Assembly: GCA_002005505.1 (NCBI GenBank)
Contig: KV908361.1
Location: 47,501 to 57,500 of the forward strand
DNA from: Botryococcus braunii
Taxonomy: Eukaryota > Chlorophyta > Trebouxiophyceae
DNA: 10,000 bases
Direction of reading: 5' to 3'
Below are positions 1 to 10,000 of the stretch, piece by piece. Made by a program: the position numbers and the translations under genes. How positions within the stretch are numbered: position 1 is the first letter of the stretch; each line of letters begins with the position of its first letter. Below the pieces are notes generated by a model. It ran no database searches, was not told where the DNA came from, and saw only the letters and a program-made list of their open reading frames with translations.

Positions 1-1014
1 CTATGGTAAGGTCGCACAGTCTTGAGAGCTTTTTTACAACAGCTGATCTCAGGCTTGCAGCTTCATGCCACCATCAATCCGTACTAACTCTCAACACTGC
101 AAGCTCTTGACTCCCCTTGAGGCGTGTTGCCAGTGATCTCTTGCGGAAGTACAACCAGCGAATGTTTTGGAGCAGGACCATGCCTAGATTATAGACATGT
201 GTCCCTTAAACTTTGGTATCCATAAACACCTTGTATGAATCGACTTCATGATAATATAAAAAGGCCAACCACCAAAAAATACATTAACAATATATTTGAG
301 AAAAAAAAACCCGGACTGAGCATGGGCTAAGCCAATAGTATAACGGCATCAGCAGCTTTCACAGCAATTGAACGCAGAGAACTTCACCTGCAGTTGTTCA
401 TGATAGAAGACAGCGCCTCTCCTAAGATGGGCTGTGGCAGCTCTGCACAGCTGTGACCATATATGCCAAAGTGAAAGTTTTCAGGAGCTAAATCCTCAAC
501 ACTTGCCGTTTCTGAATCTTACATGGCAACACCTGTCGAGCATCACTCTCTACTAAGCAGTGGCCAAGATTGCACTTCATTGAAGATGTGGCAATTTTGG
601 AGAGCACCTGGCAAAGATACTTCGTGCGCCTTGCATGCAATGACCGAACCAGCATGCTTCAGCACAGAACCTTGTTAGCTTGTGTGGAGGAACTTCAGCC
701 CCTGTAGAGTCTTCTTCCTTACAAAAACCGGAAGCGACAGTAATTATAAGCAATGCCCTTCACTTCCCGTCTTCAAATACGCCAGTTCTGGAAGCTTTGG
801 TGACTTGAAAGTGACAACCCGTTGGAGCCGTTTGTTTTTGACACTAACTGCACAACCCGGTCAGGAAGCCAAACCCCACACGCCAACCATTGGGCGTAAT
901 ATCGGCAGGGTCAGGTCTTGAGATATGGCTTGGAAGACTAAATTCTTTCCGACTGCATGATTCAAAATCATGGCGCCTCGGGTGGGACCAAATTTCACAT
1001 TGAACGGGCTTCTG
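1..1014. other. Intergenic stretch, no gene recognised
   Basis: All frames are broken by stops at short intervals. The only open frame over 60 codons (682-921, plus) begins with GTG and resembles nothing known. Base composition is balanced and there are no long simple repeats before the C-run at 1015. I see no tRNA, no clear splice-bounded exon and no terminal inverted repeats. It could contain untranslated sequence or short exons of a neighbouring gene, but nothing here supports one. Confidence 0.5.
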
Positions 1015-1353
<339 letters not shown>

Positions 1354-1366
1354 GGGAGAACGCGAA

Positions 1367-1381
1367 GGGAGGGGGGGCGGG
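1367..1381 (+). other. G-quadruplex motif with one-base loops
   Basis: Four GGG runs at 1367-1369, 1371-1373, 1375-1377 and 1379-1381 are separated by single bases (A, G, C). This is the arrangement known to give very stable parallel quadruplexes. A fifth G-run lies at 1352-1356. It sits at the end of the CT tract and about 300 bp beyond the predicted stop codon of the minus-strand gene. Whether it folds in vivo is inference. Confidence 0.6.
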
Positions 1382-1682
1382 CAATGGCCTGCCACAGCAA
1401 TTCAGAGCAGAAAGGACTGGTTCATCCTTCCGGCCTGCACTGTGACAGACATCAGCTGTAATTTAAAATACGGTATCAAAGCCAGCGGCCGTGGTCTGCC
1501 TTGCCTCCGAAGCACAAAAGTGCATCTGCTCACGGACGTTGTTGCAGTGCTGACATCTGGACAAAGGCCGACACCCTTTGTCCAGAGCTTGGGAGGTGTG
1601 AAAAACAGCCTCCCAAAACCCTCGGACACCCACAACTTACAATGTACCCCTCTTCCCGAAATACAAGAGTTGGGTGGCAATC
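1382..1682 (-). other. Putative 3' untranslated region of the cyclin-box gene
   Basis: This follows the TAG stop at 1685-1683. No AATAAA was seen. A minus-strand TGTAA at 1641-1637 matches the poly(A) signal used by many green algae, but a pentamer is expected by chance and the lineage is unproven. The minus strand is open in another frame over 1402-1749, but that translation has no cyclin-like helices, so I do not treat it as coding. It could alternatively contain a further 3' exon, because the second cyclin lobe looks short. Confidence 0.3.
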
Positions 1683-4761
<3,079 letters not shown>

Positions 4762-4796
4762 TTGTTGTTGGGTGCCATTGCCCAAGGTATGGTTCC

Positions 4797-4825
4797 CTAT
4801 GCAGATAACATGTGTCTTAGTGCAT
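4797..4825 (-). promoter_or_regulatory. Two tiny upstream open frames before the proposed start
   Basis: If transcription starts upstream of 4825, the leader contains ATG-CAC-TAA (4825-4817) and ATG-TTA-TCT-GCA-TAG (4811-4797) before the proposed ATG at 4761. Such upstream frames usually lower translation of the main frame. They could equally mean that the true 5' end lies between 4797 and 4761, or that an upstream exon is spliced in here. Confidence 0.25.
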
Positions 4826-4890
4826 TTGGCAGCGACAGACACTGATATTCAGAAGCAGGGCAAAAATGGCCGTCTTCCGTCACAATGACT

Positions 4891-4892
<2 letters not shown>

Positions 4893-4971
<79 letters not shown>

Positions 4972-4977
4972 CGCGCG
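4893..4977. repeat. Microsatellite (GT)n passing into (GC)n
   Basis: About 35 GT units (4893-4962) are followed by about seven GC units (to 4977). On the transcript strand it reads CG then CA and lies about 130 bp upstream of the proposed start codon, in the promoter or leader. The junction has no interruption. It is Z-DNA-prone, as for the array at 2246. Confidence 0.97.
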
Positions 4978-5647
4978 AGGACCGTGTCCAACGTTCCACT
5001 TCATCATGTATCTTTAATGCTACTTCGAAATATTTAGGCCCTCATGGCTTCCACCCATTTGGGTCCTAAATGGCCCCCACAATAACAGAGCGCTCATTCC
5101 AAATGATGCGTTACTCAACTAGTTTACCTTTCCGTAATGTTTCTACGTTGCGCTCTGGGTAACTGGTAGAGGAACCCAGAGTTTTAATGTAAGACTGGCA
5201 TGAAAGTTTACAACCCCAAGTCAGAGCCAAAGCCGTCAGAGCCAGATTACTGACGTCTGTGGGTTTGCAGAAATGGTGGTCAGGGATTCCACCGCGATAG
5301 GCTCTATCCTGCATTCCCTTCCCTCCGGACCCGAACGAATTTTCGGTGGATTTACGATGACGGGAAATGCACAGTCGAGGACCTTGTACCCACGAAACGA
5401 AGCTGTCTCCCAACATATTTTTCCCTTACAACATTGAATTCGTTCCCCAGTCGAATAGTAACATCCAGTTGAAAGTTTGGTACACCGCACCTACTTCAAG
5501 GACTGCATGTCGCCCTCTTCTCCTGCCATAACGCTAAGGAGGGGGTTAAACCGTACAACCCTAAAAGACAACAATCATTTGGTTGCTCATTATGTTAACA
5601 TAATACCATCCCCGCAATATACAAATGATCCCACCTGGTGAGGCCGC
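4978..5647. other. Region upstream of the gene, nothing recognised
   Basis: Minus-strand open frames at 5111-5416 and 5236-5490 overlap each other and resemble no family. An A/T-rich CCTAAATATTTC on the minus strand (5038-5026) could pass for a TATA-like element, but it cannot be supported alone. An 8-bp inverted repeat lies at 5153-5160 and 5174-5181. Long simple repeats stop at 4977. Confidence 0.4.
5589..5604. repeat. Perfect 16-bp palindrome
   Basis: ATTATGTTAACATAAT reads the same on both strands with no spacer. It could be a dimeric protein-binding site or an AT-rich cruciform. One such palindrome in 10 kb is only mildly unexpected by chance. Confidence 0.6.
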
Positions 5648-6310
5648 GTGAGAAGGCGACGTTACAAACCTTTGCCCGCCAGGTGTCGCATACACCCTAC
5701 AGACATCTTCCGGAGGCCCACTATCACAGATCACATCTTAACAACTATTTCCTCATTCTACGTGATCAGAACGTCAGTGACGCACAATAAGCTGCACTTG
5801 AACACGGCAGCAAGGTTCCTACCTCGTTCCGAGGAATTAGCCCAACCATCTACTCCGGGCCTGGAAGGAGTTGTCGCAAGCAAACATTGGCCATTGTTAG
5901 CTTCTGCCCCTTGGGCGTGTGCATACCAAAACCTCCTCTTTCCATCCCGAATGTTGGCAGCGCTGGCCCGCGTGGCAGACTCCTACAACACCGTCCAGAC
6001 CGTTTTCAACCTTGTACTCCAGAAGGTAAATCATCAGATCGCCCAAAACTGGCAAGGAAATAAGTGTGTCTTCCAACAGATCGAGTGTAACACGAGCACT
6101 CTGCGAACGCTCATTTTTAGTCCCGAGTCCCAGTGCTTCCACTCAGAAACATTTTCACGACGAAGAGTAGACATGTCATGGCATTTTGACACGATCATGA
6201 ATCTTGGTCCTTCCCTTTCTGTTGGTAAGCGACACAGATATCATGGACACGCACTGCCCGGAAGGCTTTCACCACAACGTAAAGGCATGACAACAACACG
6301 AATCATTTAA
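5648..6310 (+). CDS. Doubtful open frame, 220 codons, no recognised family
   Basis: A TGA at 5639-5641 precedes it and it ends at TAA. The first codon taken here is GTG, not a normal eukaryotic start; the only good ATG candidate is internal at 5951, which would leave 119 residues. The translation has a possible helical stretch (DSYNTVQTVFNLVLQKVNHQ) but no motif I recognise, no signal peptide and no membrane segment. It is the longest open frame in the right half. It could be part of an exon, a transposon remnant or chance. Confidence 0.15.
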   Translation: MRRRRYKPLPARCRIHPTDIFRRPTITDHILTTISSFYVIRTSVTHNKLHLNTAARFLPRSEELAQPSTPGLEGVVASKHWPLLASAPWACAYQNLLFPSRMLAALARVADSYNTVQTVFNLVLQKVNHQIAQNWQGNKCVFQQIECNTSTLRTLIFSPESQCFHSETFSRRRVDMSWHFDTIMNLGPSLSVGKRHRYHGHALPGRLSPQRKGMTTTRII

Positions 6311-7494
6311 ACTATTTGAACAAATATCAATAAGTTTGTTCCTTGATCAGAACTCATGTCTCTAGTGGTAATGAGAAGGTGGCGCATAAGAAGCGATTGC
6401 TTCCTCACCGACATGTAGAACCTGTGCTAGCACTTTAAGAAAGTTGGAACCGTCGTCGTATACAGGTCATTGCAGGGACTGCCAAGCGTCAGCACAAAGA
6501 ACACCCTTAGCAGCAAAGATCGCGCGAGCAACATGTGAACCGTTACGAGTGGTCGGCTTCTTACTGTCGATGCCCAGAAGGAAAAACTCAGCAAGGACTT
6601 CAGGCTGCATCTACCATTTTCTTAAAGGACTATTAATATTCAAAAAGAAACATGTCAGTAAGGTATTCTTAGACCATTAAGGGTGGTCGCTGTAGAGCTA
6701 GCTTGTTACCCTTGACAGATCGGGTCTCCCGCCCTGACAGAGAGTGTCTTCCAAAAGTGGCCCTTTTTCAGCTTCGTCAACCCGCATTATAACTGTACTT
6801 CGATTATTGAGCAATCTGACGTAGACCGTTTGTCCGCCAGCGACCAGTATCTTCTTCGTCCTTCTGGCTGACAATAAGCTCCGCACCCCCAGCGTCGGAC
6901 ATCCGTAATGCACAGCCGGTGGGCTTCTGTGCGGATCCGATCACTTTCGAAGAAACGCCAACAACCATACCCTGCCCATGTCACGCTGTGAATTCAATTA
7001 TGAAGGCCTGACCTGCACTATGTGATCTAAAGCGCAGCATTGCAGAGGTCTAGATCGATCTGGGCACTACAATGGGGTACGTGGCCAGGTGACATCTCCA
7101 GCCAGCGCGTCGACCGAATATCACTGCTTCGCAACTAATCAGAACCCCGTTTGACAATGCTTCTCGGCTATGAGGACAGCTTTTAACTGACAAAACTGTC
7201 GTCAAGACACATTTAAACGTGAAAAGGTCGTGTTTGTCCGGCTAATCACCCAGCCGATCAGGAAGTGCTGTTGTGTAAGCAGAACAGCTGCACGCCCGGT
7301 ACGTATGAACAACCAGGTGAATGTAATAGGGACGCACCATCAGGAAGGACCTCGAGGAAAGCCAGGACCGGAGACAGTTGCCTTCGGAAATGTAGTAACC
7401 GCAATTGCCCATCCCGCGTTCTTTAGCACCACAAAATATACCTTTTCTTCAGGGAGGCACAGGAAAATGACACCTTAGAAATGGCATTCACAGA
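6311..7494. other. Gene-poor stretch, nothing recognised
   Basis: Open frames are all short (at most 82 codons), overlap on both strands and show no family resemblance. Minor structures seen are a 7-bp inverted repeat at 6318-6324/6335-6341 and a 10-bp palindrome, GTGCTAGCAC, at 6424-6433. No microsatellite and no tRNA-like sequence was seen. Confidence 0.4.
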
Positions 7495-7523
7495 GATGCA
7501 CTGGCCTCCTCGGCCAGTGCATC
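7495..7523. repeat. Perfect hairpin, 12-bp stem, 5-base loop
   Basis: GATGCACTGGCC (7495-7506) and GGCCAGTGCATC (7512-7523) are exact reverse complements around TCCTC. Another perfect hairpin follows six bases later. There is no U-run after it and no neighbouring gene, so a bacterial-type terminator reading is not appropriate. Confidence 0.9.
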
Positions 7524-7529
7524 CCCCTG

Positions 7530-7562
7530 GCCCCTGGCCTCCTCGGTGAAGAGGCCAGGGGC
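7530..7562. repeat. Perfect hairpin, 12-bp stem, 9-base loop
   Basis: GCCCCTGGCCTC (7530-7541) pairs exactly with GAGGCCAGGGGC (7551-7562). It shares the 13-base string CTGGCCTCCTCGG with the preceding hairpin (7501-7513 and 7534-7546), so the two look like related tandem structures that each kept perfect pairing. Confidence 0.9.
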
Positions 7563-7583
7563 TTTTGAACCACGACGGAGGAG

Positions 7584-7625
7584 GAGGAGGAAATATTACA
7601 TCCAGGACCAGCGATTATGGCTGAA
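7584..7625 (+). repeat. Dispersed degenerate repeat, copy A
   Basis: It aligns over about 42 bases at roughly 78% identity (my hand alignment) with 9641-9683. Shared blocks include GGAGG, ACATCC and GGCTGAA in the same order. It is preceded by a short GAG run. It is probably a remnant of an old repeat family. Confidence 0.45.
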
Positions 7626-7650
7626 TTTCCCCCTCCACCCGTCAAAGAAT

Positions 7651-7669
7651 CCCCCCCCCCCCCCCCCCC
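7651..7669. repeat. Poly-C run of 19 bases
   Basis: An uninterrupted C19, G19 on the other strand. Its length is likely to vary between individuals and to be miscalled by sequencers. Confidence 0.95.
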
Positions 7670-7800
7670 AATTAGTCTTTAAAAACATCCATCATGCAGA
7701 CGCAGGAGATACTACAGGCCGTAAAGGGATACATGTATCGTCGGGTCAGTTTCAATATTGCTGCCGCTGTGGGTCGGTGGCTGGCTGCTCGACAGGTGTG

Positions 7801-7823
7801 ACTTGTAGGCTACAAGTTGTAGC
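7801..7823. repeat. Two overlapping near-perfect palindromes
   Basis: ACTTGTAG-G-CTACAAGT (7801-7817) and GCTACAA-G-TTGTAGC (7809-7823) share the middle arm. The central arm can therefore pair with either neighbour, giving two mutually exclusive hairpins. Confidence 0.7.
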
Positions 7824-8010
7824 TTGGGGTAATGTTGGGGTTTGGGTCGTTGACAGGCCAGGTTGCGAAGGCTGGTACCCCTGTACAAGCAGAAGAGCTA
7901 CATGTGTCCAGCCCGTCCCAGAGGGCAAAATGAGACGTGCACAAACACAAAGGGGTCGTTTGAGTCCTATGTAGGACTTGAGGGCGGCAGAGACGGCAAC
8001 AAAACTGAGG

Positions 8011-8199
8011 GAGGGGAACAGGCGGCCCAAGGGGGCTGTGGCCAAGTCAATGCACCGGGGGTTAGACGAGCCTGGAAGGCATTTCTAATTGTGATTGACC
8101 AACGGATATTGATTATTGAAGGGAAGGGAAGGGAAGAAGCAGCCCAAGGGGGCTGTGGCCAAGTCAACACACCGGTGGCTAGACAAGCCTGGAAGGCAT
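8011..8199. repeat. Two-copy repeat, 72-bp unit at 117-bp period
   Basis: 8011-8082 and 8128-8199 align without gaps at 63 of 72 positions. The block starting CCCAAGGGGGCTGTGGCCAA is identical in both. The intervening 45 bases (8083-8127) are unrelated and end in three GGGAA units. Both strands happen to be open across it (plus 7863-8390, minus 7967-8374) because 117 is a multiple of three. The nine differences split evenly over the three codon positions (3/3/3), which argues against selection on any protein. Confidence 0.85.
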
Positions 8200-8843
8200 C
8201 AATGATATCTGTATTGATGAAACCACCACAAGTAAGTCGGCTAACAAAACGAACTTCAGGACCGTCATTCTCCCTTCCATCTACGCACTGCTGCTTAAAA
8301 GAGTCGTGCATCCCGAAAACAAATCCTGCGGCGGGAGTAAATACTGCTACAACTTCAATGTTTGGCTTTTGCATACATAGACTGTTCTAGTTGCAGGAAC
8401 CGTAACTACTTTCTTTCTTGGAACCAGGGGGGGGGGATAATAAGGTATAATCTGGGTAATGGAATATGGGGTAGGGGCAAAAACACACTTGTTGTAGGAA
8501 GGTGACTTAATGGCAGAACGTTAGTCCAGGTTCAATTGAGCCCAGATGCTCTGGGTCTAAGGACGCATTCTGTCCGACTTGAAGAGGACATCCAGCTCTT
8601 CGGATATTGCAACCGGATGTGCTGGGTAGAGGATTACCTTGAAGCGGGGGAGACTGCAACATTCGAGCAGATAGAAGGATCCACATGGAGTATTGTCAGC
8701 TACGGCGCTTGATCGAGGACAGCAAAGGATCCCAGTTACATCTGGATTAACCCTTGCAAGGTTCACAATTGTGCTAATGGTGTTGGAGGGGATTCAGAGC
8801 GTCTGTGCTAACGGTGTAACGGGTCCCTTAACGGATGAACTTC
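8200..8843. other. Gene-poor stretch with a G10 run
   Basis: There is no recognisable gene. A G10 run lies at 8427-8436. A short local duplication, TGTGCTAAYGGTGT, occurs at 8770-8783 and 8804-8817. The minus-strand open frame 8557-8766 resembles no family. Confidence 0.4.
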
Positions 8844-9035
8844 CCTCAACGGTGCTTCGTCCGCACCGTTGAGGATAACAAGGATTATTGGGGGAGTATT
8901 ACCATAGCGGAGGAATTTTCGAGTAAGGGTGAGGACTTGGACGTGGAAGGGAGGAAGCTCAAGTTTGCAACATACTGCGTGTCTCAACTCATCGATCCAA
9001 CTTCCGATCCTGCGTGTCAAATGGTTGCTACGTAG
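8835..9035 (+). CDS. Doubtful small open frame, 66 residues
   Basis: It has an ATG start at 8835 and a TAG stop at 9033-9035. It is mixed and hydrophilic in composition, without signal peptide, membrane segment or known motif. A perfect 12-bp hairpin (8844-8874) covers its first codons, which is unusual for a translated start. It is most likely chance. Confidence 0.12.
   Translation: MNFPQRCFVRTVEDNKDYWGSITIAEEFSSKGEDLDVEGRKLKFATYCVSQLIDPTSDPACQMVAT
8844..8874. repeat. Perfect hairpin, 12-bp stem, 7-base loop
   Basis: CCTCAACGGTGC (8844-8855) pairs exactly with GCACCGTTGAGG (8863-8874) around TTCGTCC. The stem shares no sequence with the other hairpins in the window. Confidence 0.9.
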
Positions 9036-9038
9036 CGC

Positions 9039-9092
9039 TTAACAGAATTCGAACCCAGTATCTTTTGCCGGCGTGGTACTGCTCGCTTCCAC
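9039..9092 (-). repeat. tRNA-like (SINE-type) remnant, copy 2
   Basis: The minus strand reads GTGGAAGCGAGCAGT, then 21 bases, then GGGTTCGAATTC, the latter close to the RNA polymerase III B box (GGTTCGANNCC). The same two blocks at exactly the same 21-base spacing occur at 9383-9435. The anticodon-stem region does not pair, so it is not a functional tRNA. It is probably a decayed tRNA-derived SINE head. Confidence 0.35.
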
Positions 9093-9382
9093 AGAAGAGC
9101 ATCTGCTTGATCGGAGTGATCATTCGGTGTAGCAGATATATTATGCATCATGCAGCATATGTATGTAACTTAATTGGAACGAGGGCACTTTCAGACGTTA
9201 CATCTCTGTCCCTTAAAGTGTGCACAACCCCTGCGAAGTCAGGCGGCTCGGATAAGTAGCAGACATAACGGTCATCTGCAATCCACAGATCTGAGAGCAC
9301 AAAAAGGTTAGGGCTGTACCGGTACTGGTGGCCGGCCCCCAAAAAACATTGAGAATGAAACGGCTCGCATGCGCAGGGATCC

Positions 9383-9435
9383 CTCAGCAAACTCGAACCC
9401 TGGGCTTTGTCTAGGCACAGCACTGCTCGCTACCC
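9383..9435 (-). repeat. tRNA-like (SINE-type) remnant, copy 1
   Basis: The minus strand reads GGGTAGCGAGCAGT, 21 bases, then GGGTTCGAGTTTGCTGAG. The distance from the D-loop-like GG to the T of TTCGA is within one base of tRNA geometry. The plus-strand anchors CGAACCC (9394-9400) and ACTGCTCGCT (9422-9431) are identical to those of the other copy, exactly 344 bases apart, while the sequence between has diverged. No anticodon stem forms. Confidence 0.4.
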
Positions 9436-9640
9436 AAGGGCACGCGTGCGTGGTCTGAGGACACACGAGATAGAGTAAATTCGAAGGATAAACTCGATTT
9501 GAAGGATTCAACGGGCACGCATCGAACATTCACGTCTGCAAGTCTGTTTAAACGCTGTTGATCTGGGCAACCGCGCCTTTTTCGCATTATAAATAGTGAA
9601 TAATATTAATATGCCAGATATCCCAGCCATGATCAGAAGG

Positions 9641-9683
9641 AAGGAGGGAATATCACATCCCAAAATCAGCCATTACGGCTGAA
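9641..9683 (+). repeat. Dispersed degenerate repeat, copy B
   Basis: Partner of 7584-7625 in the same orientation, about 2.06 kb apart. It includes a small hairpin, TCAGCC-ATTAC-GGCTGA (9666-9682), which is partly decayed in copy A. Just downstream, GGATCTAGATCC (9706-9717) is a perfect 12-bp palindrome. Confidence 0.45.
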
Positions 9684-9901
9684 GGGGCGACGACACAATT
9701 GTCTAGGATCTAGATCCACTACTAAGAGCTGGATGTCCCTGAAGCAATCATGTACGCCTGTTAAGCGAAAAGCGAAAAGCTTGCAACCCCTTCACCGTCT
9801 TGCTGCCACATGAAGCGAGCGAGTAACTGATTGAAAAGGTGATGAAACTGAGATCGCCAATGGTCTAGAGATGGACAACTGAACAAGCTTCTTCAGTTAG
9901 T

Positions 9902-9934
9902 AAGAGTGAAGCCTTAAAGATAGGCTTCACTCTT
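9902..9934. repeat. Perfect hairpin, 13-bp stem, 7-base loop
   Basis: AAGAGTGAAGCCT (9902-9914) pairs exactly with AGGCTTCACTCTT (9922-9934) around TAAAGAT. It is the longest perfect stem in the window. No gene ends or starts beside it within the visible sequence. Confidence 0.9.
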
Positions 9935-10000
9935 CATATCAAATGAACAAGAAGAGAAAGTCATCTCCCACCACTCCTAATGAACACCTAGTACAGACCT

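Noticed and set aside
5026..5038. TATA-like element upstream of the minus-strand gene
   Set aside because: An A/T-rich octamer is common by chance, the transcription start is unknown, and it lies more than 260 bp from the proposed ATG.
7863..8390. Open frames on both strands across the 117-bp repeat, as a possible repeat protein
   Set aside because: The differences between copies are spread evenly over codon positions, and both strands are open merely because the period is a multiple of three.
8496..8560. A third tRNA-like element on the plus strand (TGACTTAATGG, then GGTTCAATTGA)
   Set aside because: Both boxes have mismatches and the segment does not share the anchors of the two minus-strand copies.
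9039..9435. Functional tRNA genes on the minus strand
   Set aside because: T-loop and D-loop-like blocks are present, but the anticodon and acceptor stems do not pair.
9902..9934. Intrinsic transcription terminator
   Set aside because: The window is eukaryotic, there is no adjacent gene end, and no T-run follows the stem.

Overview
The window looks like nuclear DNA of a eukaryote. It has one gene that only makes sense with GT-AG introns, very long CA and CT microsatellites, tRNA-like repeat remnants, and several kilobases without recognisable genes. There is no bacterial gene packing. The lineage cannot be fixed from the sequence. Long CA/CT arrays together with a GC-rich gene would fit a green alga or charophyte, another protist or a marine invertebrate. 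No rRNA, intact tRNA, CRISPR array, viral gene or complete transposon was recognised.

Layout: positions 1-1014 hold no supportable gene. Positions 1015-1381 are a compound microsatellite (poly-C, CA, mixed hexamers, CT) ending in a G-quadruplex motif. Positions 1683-4761, minus strand, are the main find: a three-exon gene model for a cyclin-box protein of about 693 residues. Its long low-complexity N-terminal part carries a basic NLS-like patch, three SUMO-consensus motifs and a CDK-type phosphorylation site. Both predicted introns and both gene flanks contain a large microsatellite (2246-2349, 2796-2963, 4893-4977 and 1015-1351).

Positions 4978-10000 have a more balanced base composition and no recognisable gene. 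This half is rich in secondary structure and old repeat traces: four perfect 12-13 bp hairpins with short loops (7495-7523, 7530-7562, 8844-8874, 9902-9934), a two-copy repeat with 117-bp period (8011-8199), two tRNA-like segments of the same family on the minus strand (around 9039-9092 and 9383-9435), and a degenerate dispersed repeat pair (7584-7625 and 9641-9683). One 220-codon open frame (5648-6310) is reported as doubtful.

Only the cyclin-box gene has a plausible function: binding a cyclin-dependent kinase, probably in the nucleus. No multi-gene system or operon is visible. Splice sites, start codon and cyclin subclass are inferred and need transcript data.
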